DNA from: Burkholderiales bacterium
GTDB taxonomy: Bacteria; Pseudomonadota; Gammaproteobacteria; Burkholderiales; Burkholderiaceae_C
Direction of reading: 5' to 3'
DNA length: 64,000 nucleotides
NCBI GenBank assembly: GCA_003963115.1
Contig: RXJQ01000011.1
Location: forward strand, 1-64,000
Made by a program: the position numbers and the translations under genes. The notes beneath the pieces were generated by a model. It was given only the letters and a program-made list of their open reading frames with translations. It was not told where the DNA came from and ran no database searches. Shown here piece after piece: positions 1-8,253 of this stretch. Position 1 is the stretch's first letter. Each line of letters opens with the position of its first letter.

Positions 1-226
1 TACCTTTTCTGTCTCGGGGCTGAAAGCGCCGGCACTGCTTCAGCGAGCGGATTTGTCTTTCACCGAATTTCCGCCAACGCAGCAGCCCGTTCTATCACCG
101 GTAGACAACAACGGCACCATTTCGTTGGTTCCCGAGCCTTCGGTAGCAAGTCTGGCGTTGACGGCCCTTGTCATAGCGGGTCTAGGGCGGTTGCGTGCGG
201 GCAGGGTACGAGCGATCAGCAGGTAA
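1..226 (+). CDS. PEP-CTERM sorting-signal protein, C-terminal fragment (5' end outside window)
   Basis: The reading frame is open from the window edge (codons in phase with base 2) to a TAA at 224-226. The last ~30 residues contain V-P-E-P-S, then a hydrophobic stretch (ALTALVIAGLG), then an Arg-rich tail (RLRAGRVRAISR). That is the three-part PEP-CTERM signal recognised by exosortase in EPS-producing Gram-negative bacteria, so the protein is probably exported and processed at the inner membrane. Too little of the body (about 45 residues) is present to assign a family. The tail is seen directly; processing by an exosortase encoded elsewhere is inferred. Confidence 0.75.
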   Translation, partial: TFSVSGLKAPALLQRADLSFTEFPPTQQPVLSPVDNNGTISLVPEPSVASLALTALVIAGLGRLRAGRVRAISR

Positions 227-375
227 AGCTCACACCTCACACGTTACGCAGTTGGCTGTAAGTAGCCCATTGCATGGCGCCGGTTCCCTACGAGTTGGCC
301 CCGCGACTGCTTATTCAGTTTTCAGATGAAAGATGGCCGCTTTATAGCCAGATGGCTTATGAGCGAAAAATGGCT

Positions 376-666
376 TTATCCCGGCATGCCCCCATACAAG
401 GTTGTGAGGCCCGTGCCATTGTCGGAAATCCAGAAGGGGCGCGTGGGTGCAAACGAAATCCCCCAGGCGTTGACCAGATTCGGATCCTGGATCGCGGCTC
501 GCCCAGGCAGGTCCGACACCAGATCGGTTTCAGAAAATGACACGGCCATGGCGGACGTGGCAGCGAAGACCATGAGGCCGCTCAGTAGCGCGGCGCGGCT
601 CAGGCGTGTCAGGCCTGAGGACGGGCGCAGATGAGCTTGAGCAAGGCAAGTGGTAGGCGCGTTCAT
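376..666 (-). pseudogene. Truncated TIGR03118-type secreted protein (N-terminal remnant)
   Basis: The fragment starts with an ATG and a GGAG about 10 bases upstream. It encodes a signal peptide (hydrophobic LLSGLMVFAATSAMA) followed by sequence resembling the N-terminus of the TIGR03118 family (pattern DPNLVNAWGISF, then FWISDNGTG and LYGG). From memory, family members are several hundred residues long and often end in PEP-CTERM. Here translation stops after 96 residues, directly after LYGGMPG, and the next 150 bases hold no recognisable continuation. I read it as a gene remnant left by a deletion or rearrangement. A short functional secreted peptide cannot be excluded. Confidence 0.6.
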
Positions 667-680
667 GTGGTTGGGCTCCT

Positions 681-708
681 GCAGTTCAAAGTGGGCAGTT
701 CAAGGTGG
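681..708. repeat. Tandem 14-bp direct repeat upstream of the TIGR03118 remnant
   Basis: Two adjacent 14-base units, GCAGTTCAAAGTGG and GCAGTTCAAGGTGG, differ at one base. They lie 15-42 bases upstream of the remnant's start codon on the minus strand. They could be a direct-repeat operator of the old promoter or simple slippage; nothing else distinguishes the two. Confidence 0.5.
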
Positions 709-850
709 ATGGGGACTGCTGCGGTGAATGCCGCCTCAACACCAAACGGTTCAAGGCCATCCGACGACCTGAGCTGATTCAGGCGGGCCCGCATTGAACC
801 CATTCATCGCACAGCGGCATCAACCGACAAAGCACCCACAGGCCCGCACC

Positions 851-1957
851 ATGACGCTCTTCAACACCGTGCCAAGCCGTCACGCCATATTCGCCCTGTT
901 CGCCCTCATGCTGGGCCTCAGCATGAGGGCAACGGCCCTCGCTCTGCCTTCTTTCACCGTGGCCGACCTGGGCAACTTGCCCGCAGGCGGCCCCAGCCAA
1001 GCCTTGGGCCTGAACGGCACGGGCCTGGTGGCCGGTTCAGCCAATCTGAGCAACGGTGGCTTTCACGCGGTGCAGTTCGGCAGCCCGAACAAGGATTTGG
1101 GTGCGCAGGCGGGCGGCCTGAGCGTGGCCAACGCCATCAATGACAGCAACACCGCTGTGGGCTATGCCTACACCAGCACCAGTTCGTCTACCTACCATGC
1201 GGTGGTGTTTTCCGGCGGGCATGTGACTGACATCGGCACCTTGAACAGCGGCACCTTCAGCCTGGCCAATGGCATCAATGCTGCCGGTTTGGTGGTGGGC
1301 AATGGCGATGTCTATGGTGGCGCCAACAAGGGCTGGGTCTACCGCATCGGTATCAGCCGCAGCCCGAGTGCCCTGCCCACGTTGGGCGGGCTCAACAGCG
1401 CGGCGGCCGCCATCAACGACGATGGCTTGATCGTGGGCAGCGCCAACCTGCCAGGGCCTTATGCCGCAGGCGGCGCCAGTCATGCGGCTTCGTGGAGCAG
1501 CAATGGCGTGGTGTCCGACCTGGGCACATTGGCACCATCCAACCCGGATGCCAACAGCAATGCCACGGCCATCAGTGGCAATGGGCTGATCGCTGGCAGT
1601 TCAACGGCAACGGATGGCCTGGTGCACGCCTTCCTGATCAAGGCCGGCCTCATGCAGGATCTGGGCTTGATGCCCGGCACGGACATGACGGCGGCCACGG
1701 GTGTGAACAACAGCGGCGTGGTCATCGGCATCGCCAACATCCCGAAGCTCGACTACAAAGGCCGCCCCATACCAGGCAAGGGCACACGTGTGCCGTTCTA
1801 TTACAGCGCGGGGAACATGGTCGACCTCAACACGCTGGTGACGGCACCAGGCTGGCACATCCTCAAGGCAGCAGCCCTCAATGAGGCAGGGCAGATCGCG
1901 GCCACGGCCAGTGGCCCCACGGGCATGCAGCACGCGGTGCTGCTGACACCGCACTGA
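851..1957 (+). CDS. Secreted HAF-repeat protein
   Basis: 368 residues. A signal peptide covers roughly residues 1-35 (ends ...MRATALA). Then come at least six degenerate repeats of about 45-50 residues with the pattern A-x-x-I/L-N-x-x-G-x-V-x-G ... A-x-x-x ... D-L-G-T-L, the HAF (extracellular, TIGR02913-like) repeat. The function of HAF proteins is unknown; they are exported and often surface-associated. I chose the ATG at 851 because it begins a clean signal peptide; a TTG at 794 in the same frame, with AGGCGGG upstream, would add 19 polar residues. There is no PEP-CTERM tail. The gene ends 19 bases from the convergent cyanophycinase-like gene. Confidence 0.75.
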   Translation: MTLFNTVPSRHAIFALFALMLGLSMRATALALPSFTVADLGNLPAGGPSQALGLNGTGLVAGSANLSNGGFHAVQFGSPNKDLGAQAGGLSVANAINDSNTAVGYAYTSTSSSTYHAVVFSGGHVTDIGTLNSGTFSLANGINAAGLVVGNGDVYGGANKGWVYRIGISRSPSALPTLGGLNSAAAAINDDGLIVGSANLPGPYAAGGASHAASWSSNGVVSDLGTLAPSNPDANSNATAISGNGLIAGSSTATDGLVHAFLIKAGLMQDLGLMPGTDMTAATGVNNSGVVIGIANIPKLDYKGRPIPGKGTRVPFYYSAGNMVDLNTLVTAPGWHILKAAALNEAGQIAATASGPTGMQHAVLLTPH

Positions 1958-1976
1958 GCCTTGCGTCAAAGGGGCA

Positions 1977-3842
1977 TCACCAACCCTTGCCCAGTGTCTC
2001 GCCCGGCTCGTATACGTCCAGCAGCACATTGAAGGCGGCCAGGGCACCGTTGTCACCCGATGTGAACATGGCACGGCGTGCATCCAGCACCACCACGGGG
2101 TTGGGACCCAGCACGCGGGCCTGCCCACCGCTCAGCACAATCGCCGAGGACTCGCTGATGCCATACACGCCACCTTGCTTGCGGTGGGCCGCGATGCCAT
2201 AGAGGCGCCCCCAGCGGCGATCGGTCTGCAATCGCGGCTCCAGGGCCGCACCGCGCAGCAAGCCCAGGCCCGGCTTGACGACGGCCGTGGCGGCCTTGAA
2301 GGCAGCAATGGCATCGTCTTCCGAATCGCCTTCGCCAATGGCATTGAAGTAGTCGCCCGCCGCAGCCGTCATGGCGCGCTCGAACATCACCACGTTCGCA
2401 ACTTGGGTGGCCTTGGCGACCACGGCGCGCAGGTTTTTGTCAGCCAATGCCGCAGGCAGCAAGGACTGGTCGCCCCCCAGGAAAAGTACGCCTGATACGC
2501 CCTCGAACTGGCGCGCGTCCAGCACGCCTTGGCCCAGCACCACCACGCGCGGCATGCCGCCCGCCCAGCCCGCATCGGCCAGAGCCTGCGCATAGGTGCT
2601 GGCTGCAGCCTGTGCATCGGCCACGCTCGGATAAGCCGCCGCCACGATCACGATACCGCCTGGGCTTTGCCCCTTGTTGCGCTGCGCGGCCAGGCGCACG
2701 AACTCATGCAATACGGGGCCGCCGAGATCGTTCACGGCATCGCCAGAGAGCATCACTGTGGCGCGCAGGTTGGCGGTCGTCGGCTTGAGCAGCTCGGCAC
2801 CATCGTCGCGCCACCACAGGCGCTGGCCGGCCAGCAAGGGCGTGCGCAAGGCCAGATCGAAGCCGATGGCCTGGCTGGGTGGCAACAGGTGGGTCAGCAC
2901 CTTGCGTGCCGACAGGGCCGATTGCGCACCCAGCCACCGATGGCGTGCACCACCCGTGCGGAAGTCCACCACCACGGCAGACGACACACCCGACACCGCC
3001 CTCAGCCAGCGGTCATGGTTGATCACGGCGCCCGTGTCATAGTCCAGCCCCAGGCCGAGCAGACCGCCCTGCCCCAGCACGTCGGCAGTTTGTGCGGAGG
3101 CATTGAGCATGCGCCCCAGGCGACCGCGCGAATACACATGCTCATCGATCACCACCTGGTTGCTGCCCAGGTTCAAGCCCCGTTGCAGGGGCGTCTTGCC
3201 CAGCCAGAGGTCGATCGAAGCCTTTTGCAGACTGGTTGTGGCGTCACCGGCATCGGTGTAGCCGGCATTCATGAAGCGCGACTGGATGGCCGCGCCCGCA
3301 CTGGTGCCGCCGATCACCACACCACGTCGGGCCAGGGCGCTCAAGGCCGATTCGGCAGGCGTACCAGCCAGGATGCGCATGGCATAGACCTGATCGCCGC
3401 CCGTGAAGAAGACCCCATCCAAGGTCCCACTGGACAGGCTTGCCACGATGGCGGGATCACGCGCATCGGTTGCCACGTACAACGGCGCCGACCCCACATG
3501 GCACCCTTGCGGGAAGCTGGCCTTGGCCCGGGCAGAGCGCGCGAGCACGGCCTCACACGCGGTCTGAAGCGCCCGCACATCGTCGACCAGGATGCCTGGA
3601 TCCTCAGGTAGCACGGGGTCGTCGGCGAAAGCGGCTGGCAGCAACACGATGTCGATGCGGGGACCTTGGGCGTGTCGGATGACGTCTTGCACATAGCCCT
3701 CCAATGCGGTCTCGTAGCCGCCCCCGATGGGGTAGAGATGCGAGGACGACGGGCCATCGGCGGCATGTGCTGCGGTCAAAGCCGCCAGGCAAAGCGTGGC
3801 CAGTGCAGGCGCAATGCGCCAGATCGGTGCGGATGTCGGCAT
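1977..3842 (-). CDS. Exported cyanophycinase-like serine peptidase (S51) with a second, degenerate domain
   Basis: 621 residues with an N-terminal signal peptide (ends AALTAAHA). The first domain carries the cyanophycinase landmarks: GGG near residue 40, FFTGGDQ near 148, the nucleophile motif GTSAGA (Ser about 181) and IDEHVYSRGRLGR (Glu/His about 234-235). Cyanophycinases cut cyanophycin to beta-Asp-Arg dipeptides; an exported version would act on external polymer. A second copy of the fold fills the C-terminal part: it keeps a LFLGGDQ loop and the late GISESSAIVL strand, but the nucleophile and the His are replaced (VMFERAM; LEPRLQTDRRWGR). The start at 3842 sits after AGGGGTTCACC and gives the cleanest signal peptide. 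Family is clear; substrate is inferred. Confidence 0.8.
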   Translation of the reverse strand: MPTSAPIWRIAPALATLCLAALTAAHAADGPSSSHLYPIGGGYETALEGYVQDVIRHAQGPRIDIVLLPAAFADDPVLPEDPGILVDDVRALQTACEAVLARSARAKASFPQGCHVGSAPLYVATDARDPAIVASLSSGTLDGVFFTGGDQVYAMRILAGTPAESALSALARRGVVIGGTSAGAAIQSRFMNAGYTDAGDATTSLQKASIDLWLGKTPLQRGLNLGSNQVVIDEHVYSRGRLGRMLNASAQTADVLGQGGLLGLGLDYDTGAVINHDRWLRAVSGVSSAVVVDFRTGGARHRWLGAQSALSARKVLTHLLPPSQAIGFDLALRTPLLAGQRLWWRDDGAELLKPTTANLRATVMLSGDAVNDLGGPVLHEFVRLAAQRNKGQSPGGIVIVAAAYPSVADAQAAASTYAQALADAGWAGGMPRVVVLGQGVLDARQFEGVSGVLFLGGDQSLLPAALADKNLRAVVAKATQVANVVMFERAMTAAAGDYFNAIGEGDSEDDAIAAFKAATAVVKPGLGLLRGAALEPRLQTDRRWGRLYGIAAHRKQGGVYGISESSAIVLSGGQARVLGPNPVVVLDARRAMFTSGDNGALAAFNVLLDVYEPGETLGKGW

Positions 3843-4011
3843 GGTGAACCCCTGAATTTCGGGGCAGCGTAACACGCGAGATGGGCATTTGTGTCGGCGG
3901 GCAAAGCGCCATTCGGATCAGCTCTCATGGGATTGAAAGCCTCCGCCAGGTCGCCAATCACGTATGCTTGTGCCCCATCATTCACGCCTGCCTCCACAAG
4001 GTTGCCTGACC

Positions 4012-5037
4012 ATGCACATGCGCTCCATGCTCTGTTTGACGATGGCGCTGGCCGCCGCGGTGTTCACCCCCAGTGCCCTGGCCGGCAAGACGCTGGATGC
4101 CGTCAAGCAGCGCGGCCAGCTGCAATGCGGTGTCAGCACGGGTGTCGCGGGCTTTTCGGCGCCGGATGCCAAGGGCCGCTGGTTCGGCTTTGACGTAGAT
4201 GTCTGCCGGGCAGTGGCGGCCGCCGTTCTGGGTGACCCCGAGAAGGTGAGCTTCACGCCGCTCAACGCGCAGCAACGCTTCACGGCCTTGCAGTCTGGCC
4301 AGATCGATGTGCTCTCGCGCAACACGTCCTGGACGCTGACCCGCGACGCATCGTTGGGCCTGAGCTTCACCGCCATCACCTACCTCGACGGCCAAGGCTT
4401 TCTGGTGCCCAAGAAGCTGAAAGTCGGCAGTGCCAAGCAGCTGAAGAACGCCCAGGTCTGCGTGCAGGCCGGCACCACCACCGAGAAGAACCTGGCCGAC
4501 TACTCGCGCGCCAACAAGCTTGGCATCAAGCCCGTGGTGTTCGACACCTATGAGGCCGGCTACAAGGCACTGTTCGCCGGGCGCTGCCAGGCCTACACGG
4601 CTGACTCGTCTGCACTGGCCAGCATCCGCAACAAGGAAGCCCCCACCCCGGACGACTACCTGATCCTGCCCGAGCTGATCTCGAAAGAGCCTTTGGGCCC
4701 GGCCGTCCGACGTGGCGACGACGAGTGGTTCGCCATCGTCAGGTGGACGGTGTTCGCCTTGCAGGAGGCGGAGGAGCTGGGCATCACGCAGGCCAATGCC
4801 GACCAGATGAAAACCTCCACCGACCCGGCCATCCAGCGCCTCATGGGCACAGGCGAGGACATGGGCAAACTGCTGGGACTGGACAAGGCCTGGGCCTACA
4901 AGGCCGTGAAGGCCGTGGGCAACTACGGTGAGATGTTCGAACGCAACATCGGCTCAGGCTCCCCCCTCAAGCTGCCGCGTGGCGTGAACAAGCTCTGGAA
5001 CCAGGGGGGCTTGATCTACCCTCCTCCCGTTCGTTGA
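4012..5037 (+). CDS. aapJ: General L-amino acid ABC transporter, periplasmic binding protein (AapJ-like)
   Basis: 341 residues. A signal peptide (MALAAAVFTPSALA) is followed by a bacterial extracellular solute-binding family 3 fold: LDAVKQRGQLQCGVS at the mature N-terminus, then WFGFDVDVCRAVAAAVLGD, the domain-crossover region and FDTYEAGYKALFAGRCQAYTAD. The long C-terminal segment (NYGEMFERN, LPRGVNKLWNQGGL) is characteristic of the AapJ/YhdW subfamily, which delivers a broad range of L-amino acids to AapQM. The ATG at 4012 is preferred over the upstream in-frame start at 3964 because it begins the signal peptide. It is followed after 20 bases by aapQ, so this is an operon. Confidence 0.9.
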   Translation: MHMRSMLCLTMALAAAVFTPSALAGKTLDAVKQRGQLQCGVSTGVAGFSAPDAKGRWFGFDVDVCRAVAAAVLGDPEKVSFTPLNAQQRFTALQSGQIDVLSRNTSWTLTRDASLGLSFTAITYLDGQGFLVPKKLKVGSAKQLKNAQVCVQAGTTTEKNLADYSRANKLGIKPVVFDTYEAGYKALFAGRCQAYTADSSALASIRNKEAPTPDDYLILPELISKEPLGPAVRRGDDEWFAIVRWTVFALQEAEELGITQANADQMKTSTDPAIQRLMGTGEDMGKLLGLDKAWAYKAVKAVGNYGEMFERNIGSGSPLKLPRGVNKLWNQGGLIYPPPVR

Positions 5038-5057
5038 GCAACGGGGCCATCTGAGGC

Positions 5058-5921
5058 ATGCTCGAATTCTTATCCCAGCCTGCAGGCTTCGACATCGGCG
5101 AGACGGGCCTGCTCGTTTACGACGCGGCACAACCGCTGTGGCGTGCCTTGCTGGTGGGCCTGGGCAACACCATGCGGGTCTCGCTGCCCGCCTTGCTGCT
5201 GGCCACCACAATGGCCTTGCTGATCGCCCTGGCCCGCACATCCACGTCCCTCACATGGCGAAGGCTCGGCGCAACGTATGTGGAGCTGGTTCGCAACACG
5301 CCCTTGCTGCTGCAGTTGCTGGCCTGGTACTTCCTGTTGATCGAATGGCTGCCTGACTCCACTCATGCCCTGCACCTCCTGCCCAGCATCTTGTTGAGCA
5401 AGGGCGGCCTGGCCTTTCCCTGGTATGGCCCCGATGTCGACACCGGCATGTGGCAATGGAGCTGGCCGCATCAAGACACCTTCAATGTGGTGGGCGGTGC
5501 CGCCGTCACACCAGAGTACCTGGCACTGGCTCTGGCCTTGAGCCTCTATACCAGCGCCTTTTTGGCCGAGGTGATTCGAGGCGGCATCGAGGCGGTGCCC
5601 GCCAGCCTGATGGAGGCCGCCGAAACCCTGGGGGCCACACGCTTTCAGCAGATCACCCAGGTGCTGCTGCCACAGGCGCTGCGCACCATCGTGCCCTCGG
5701 CCACCAACCAGTTCCTCAACCTGATCAAGAACTCTTCGCTGGCGGTGGCCGTGGGCTACCCGGATCTGGTGTCGGTCGGCAACACCGCCTTGAACCAGAC
5801 GGGCCGTGTGGTCGAGTGCGTGATGGTGATGATGTCGGTGTACCTGCTGCTGTCCCTGCTCACATCGGCCTTCATGAACTGGTTCAACACGCGCCATGCG
5901 CTCAAGGGTCCAGCCGCATGA
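5058..5921 (+). CDS. aapQ: General L-amino acid ABC transporter permease (AapQ-like, short N-terminus)
   Basis: 287 residues with several membrane segments and the permease EAA loop (EAAETLGATRFQQITQVLLPQALRTIVPS, in pieces around residues 195-225). The FLSQPAGFD near the start matches an internal landmark of AapQ, which in known members is preceded by an extra ~60-100 residue membrane segment; here it lies at the very N-terminus. The protein is therefore shorter than typical AapQ. The missing part cannot be recovered upstream because aapJ stops only 20 bases before. It pairs with AapM in the inner membrane; the stop overlaps the aapM start (ATGA). Confidence 0.85.
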   Translation: MLEFLSQPAGFDIGETGLLVYDAAQPLWRALLVGLGNTMRVSLPALLLATTMALLIALARTSTSLTWRRLGATYVELVRNTPLLLQLLAWYFLLIEWLPDSTHALHLLPSILLSKGGLAFPWYGPDVDTGMWQWSWPHQDTFNVVGGAAVTPEYLALALALSLYTSAFLAEVIRGGIEAVPASLMEAAETLGATRFQQITQVLLPQALRTIVPSATNQFLNLIKNSSLAVAVGYPDLVSVGNTALNQTGRVVECVMVMMSVYLLLSLLTSAFMNWFNTRHALKGPAA

Positions 5922-6943
5922 GCAAGCTGTTCACACGCGCGCTATCGGCCATGGGCCTGTTGCTGTTGATCTGGCTGGCCTGGCGCGTCCTGCAATGGGG
6001 TGTGCTGCATGCCGTCTTCAGGCCTGACGCCAACGCGTGTCAGGCGCTGCTGCACCACGGCGCCTGCTGGGGTGTCGTGCCCGAGAAGATCCGCCCCATC
6101 CTGCTGGGCCACTACCCCTACGAAGAACAGTGGCGTCCCATCACGGCCTTGTGCGGTGCGGCCTTGCTCTGCCTTGTCGCCTGGGCGCTGGGTCTTCAGC
6201 GCATGGCCAGCCTCAAGGGCCTGCTGGGGTTCGCCGCTTATCTTTGTTTTATGACGCTACTCATGCGCGGTGGCGTGGCCGGTTTGTCGCCGGTGTCGTT
6301 CGATGCCTGGGGCGGCCTGCCCCTGACCTTGTGGTTGTTCGCCAGCAGCTGGCTCGTTTCAGTACCGGTGTCGATCGCGCTGGCATTGGCCCGTCGTGCT
6401 CGACGCGCCTGGCTCAGTTGGCCGGCCACAGTGTTGATCGAGGTGGTGCGCGGTGTGCCCCTGGTCACCTTGCTGTTCATGGCGGCGTTCCTGCTGCCTA
6501 CGCTGACCTCGCAGGCGCACCCCATCGCTTTGGTTTGGCGGGCCATGCTGGCACTGACCCTGTTTTCCTCGGTGTACATGGCCGAGGTGGTTCGCGGTGG
6601 CTTGCAAACCGTTGCCACCGAGCAAAGTGAAGCCGCCACCATCCTGGGTGTGAGTTGGTGGCAGACGCAAAGGCTGGTGGTCCTGCCTCAGGCTTTGAGG
6701 GCGGTGCTGCCCGCGCTGATCGGGCATGCCATCGGGCTGCTCAAGGACAGCTCGCTGGTCATGGTGATCGGCCTGCATGAGCTCACGGGCGGCTTGTCGC
6801 TCAGCCTGGGAGGCGACCCGGTCTGGCGCCCCTATTACTTCGAGGCCTATATGGCCGTGGGCCTCATCTACGCCGCCATGTGCCTGAGCCTGTCGAGATT
6901 CGGGCGCAGCCTGGAAGCACGCTGGGTCAAAGGCTCACATTGA
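5918..6943 (+). CDS. aapM: General L-amino acid ABC transporter permease (AapM-like)
   Basis: 341 residues. An N-terminal hydrophobic helix is followed by the AapM/YhdY landmark CW (GACWGVV) and HYPYEEQWRP. Then come further helices and a permease core with the EAA motif (EAATILGVSWWQTQRLVVLPQALRAVLPA). It should form the heterodimeric channel with AapQ. Translation starts four bases before the aapQ stop ends, so the two are coupled. The next element is a hairpin terminator; the ATPase gene (aapP) that normally ends this operon is absent here, so the transporter would need an ATPase encoded elsewhere. Confidence 0.88.
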   Translation: MSKLFTRALSAMGLLLLIWLAWRVLQWGVLHAVFRPDANACQALLHHGACWGVVPEKIRPILLGHYPYEEQWRPITALCGAALLCLVAWALGLQRMASLKGLLGFAAYLCFMTLLMRGGVAGLSPVSFDAWGGLPLTLWLFASSWLVSVPVSIALALARRARRAWLSWPATVLIEVVRGVPLVTLLFMAAFLLPTLTSQAHPIALVWRAMLALTLFSSVYMAEVVRGGLQTVATEQSEAATILGVSWWQTQRLVVLPQALRAVLPALIGHAIGLLKDSSLVMVIGLHELTGGLSLSLGGDPVWRPYYFEAYMAVGLIYAAMCLSLSRFGRSLEARWVKGSH

Positions 6944-6965
6944 TTCATCTGGCATCACAAAGGAA

Positions 6966-6993
6966 AAAGGCTCGCCACACAGGACGAGCCTTT
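6966..6993. terminator. Bidirectional intrinsic terminator between aapM and the small minus-strand gene
   Basis: A perfect 9-bp stem (AAAGGCTCG / CGAGCCTTT) with a 10-base loop. On the minus strand it is followed by a run TTTTTCC, so it serves the gene ending at 7030 best; on the plus strand it stands 22 bases after aapM. Confidence 0.75.
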
Positions 6994-7029
6994 CCACGCA
7001 TTGCTGCGCCGCAAGAATCTGGGCTTTGA

Positions 7030-7260
7030 TCAGACCTGTTGGTCTTCTTCAGCGCTTTCTTCGATGTCCGGAGCGGCATCCACTTCCTGGTCGAATGCCT
7101 GACCTTCGCTGCTGACCAGGGGGATCAGCGGCTTGTCCAGAGGACGGCAGACGCGGCTTTGCAGGCGGTTGAGACGCTCCGAGCGTTCCATGGCCTCCAG
7201 CACAGCCTGCGGGTCCATCATCAGGGCAAACGGGTTGGCATACAGACTTTGCTTTTGCAT
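7030..7260 (-). CDS. Small conserved-looking protein of unknown function, end of the mltG-tatD cluster
   Basis: 76 residues, acidic C-terminus (DQEVDAAPDIEESAEEDQQ), no signal peptide, no membrane segment. The ATG at 7260 has GGAGG six bases upstream, an ideal ribosome site, which makes it a real gene and rules out the longer upstream start. The central part (NPFALMMDPQAVLEAMERSERLNRLQSRVCRPLDKPLIP) is charged and probably helical. From memory, similar short proteins occur in other Burkholderiales, but I cannot name a family. It follows tatD in the same direction with a 139-base gap holding a palindrome, and ends at a terminator. Confidence 0.7.
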   Translation of the reverse strand: MQKQSLYANPFALMMDPQAVLEAMERSERLNRLQSRVCRPLDKPLIPLVSSEGQAFDQEVDAAPDIEESAEEDQQV

Positions 7261-7351
7261 AAGGCCTCCGGGGTTGAAAGATGTCGTCGTGATGGGTATC
7301 ACTGTAGGCATCCAGGCTTGGAGGCGGTAGTCGCCGAAGAACCAAACCTCC

Positions 7352-7371
7352 TGTCAGAAATTGTCTGACAA
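7352..7371. promoter_or_regulatory. Nested palindrome upstream of the small gene (operator candidate)
   Basis: The 11-mer TTGTCTGACAA (7361-7371) is a perfect inverted repeat about a central T. It overlaps a second inverted repeat, TGTCAGA / TCTGACA (7352-7358 and 7364-7370). An odd 11-bp palindrome of this shape resembles FadR-type GntR operators in general. No GntR gene lies in the window, so the regulator is unknown. It could instead act as a weak hairpin after tatD. Confidence 0.4.
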
Positions 7372-7399
7372 GGGTTTTCTGGGTGGTGTGGGCTAACCC

Positions 7400-8185
7400 T
7401 CAGTGCGAACGCACAAGCGAGAACAAATCCTCGAAGTTGTTCGATGTGATGCAGCCTAGGTCGTCAACATCCATGCCCTTGAGCTCGGCCAACAGCTTGG
7501 CCACGAGCGAAACATAGGCCGGCGAGTTGAGTTTGCCGCGGTGCGGTGCCGGCGCCAGATAGGGGCTGTCGGTCTCGATCAGGCAGCGCTCGATGGGCAC
7601 CATGCGCGCAACCTCACGCAGGTCTGCCGCGTTCTTGAAGGTGAGGATGCCCGAAAAGGAAATGTGGAAGCCCAGGTCAAGCGCAGCGCGGGCCACCTCT
7701 TGTGTCTCGGTGAAGCAGTGGAACACGCCCCGCACCTTGCCCTGGCCTTCTTCCTTGAGGATGGCGATGGTGTCGGCGCTGGCCTCGCGCGTGTGGATCA
7801 CCAGCGGCAGGCCTGTGTGCAGTGCAGCACGGATGTGCACGCGAAAACGCTCGCGTTGCCAGGCCATGTCTTCAACACTGCGGCCTTCCAGCCGGTAGTA
7901 GTCGAGCCCCGTTTCACCAATGCCCACCACACGCGGTAGCGCCGCACGCTCAATCAGGTCTTCCAGCGTGGGCTCCAGGATGCCTTCGTTGTCCGGGTGG
8001 ACACCAACCGTGGCCCACATGTTGTCATAGCGCATGGCCAACGCATGGACCTGGGGGAACTCCTCCAGCGTCGTGCTGATGCACAGCGCGCGGTCGACGC
8101 CAGCGGCCTGCATGTCGGCGCGGACCTGGTCAAGGACTTCAGCGTACTGGGGAAAATTGAGGTGGCAGTGCGAATCGACAAACAT
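7400..8185 (-). CDS. tatD: TatD family metal-dependent DNase
   Basis: 261 residues. The N-terminal metal site is F-V-D-S-H-C-H-L-N, followed by IGETGLDYYR (Glu ligand near residue 95), VIHTREA (His), FHCFTE (His) and IETDSPYLAPAPHRGK (Asp ligand). These are the landmarks of TatD/YcfH-type TIM-barrel hydrolases, which degrade DNA 3'-5'. The ATG at 8185 begins the metal motif; an in-frame TTG five codons upstream lies in a terminator's T-run and is unlikely. It is the fifth gene of the mltG-tmk-holB-pilZ-tatD order that is common in proteobacteria. Confidence 0.92.
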   Translation of the reverse strand: MFVDSHCHLNFPQYAEVLDQVRADMQAAGVDRALCISTTLEEFPQVHALAMRYDNMWATVGVHPDNEGILEPTLEDLIERAALPRVVGIGETGLDYYRLEGRSVEDMAWQRERFRVHIRAALHTGLPLVIHTREASADTIAILKEEGQGKVRGVFHCFTETQEVARAALDLGFHISFSGILTFKNAADLREVARMVPIERCLIETDSPYLAPAPHRGKLNSPAYVSLVAKLLAELKGMDVDDLGCITSNNFEDLFSLVRSH

Positions 8186-8203
8186 GGCTGCGGCAAACAA
8201 AAA

Positions 8204-8223
8204 AGCGGGCTGGCTAGCCCGCT
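8204..8223 (-). terminator. Intrinsic terminator between pilZ and tatD
   Basis: A perfect 8-bp stem AGCGGGCT / AGCCCGCT with a four-base loop. On the minus strand it is followed by TTTTTTGTTT. It lies after the pilZ stop and just before tatD, so it would attenuate tatD transcription from the upstream operon. Confidence 0.75.
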
Positions 8224-8253
8224 ATTGTTGCTCAAGGCGATGCCCGAGTGGCC

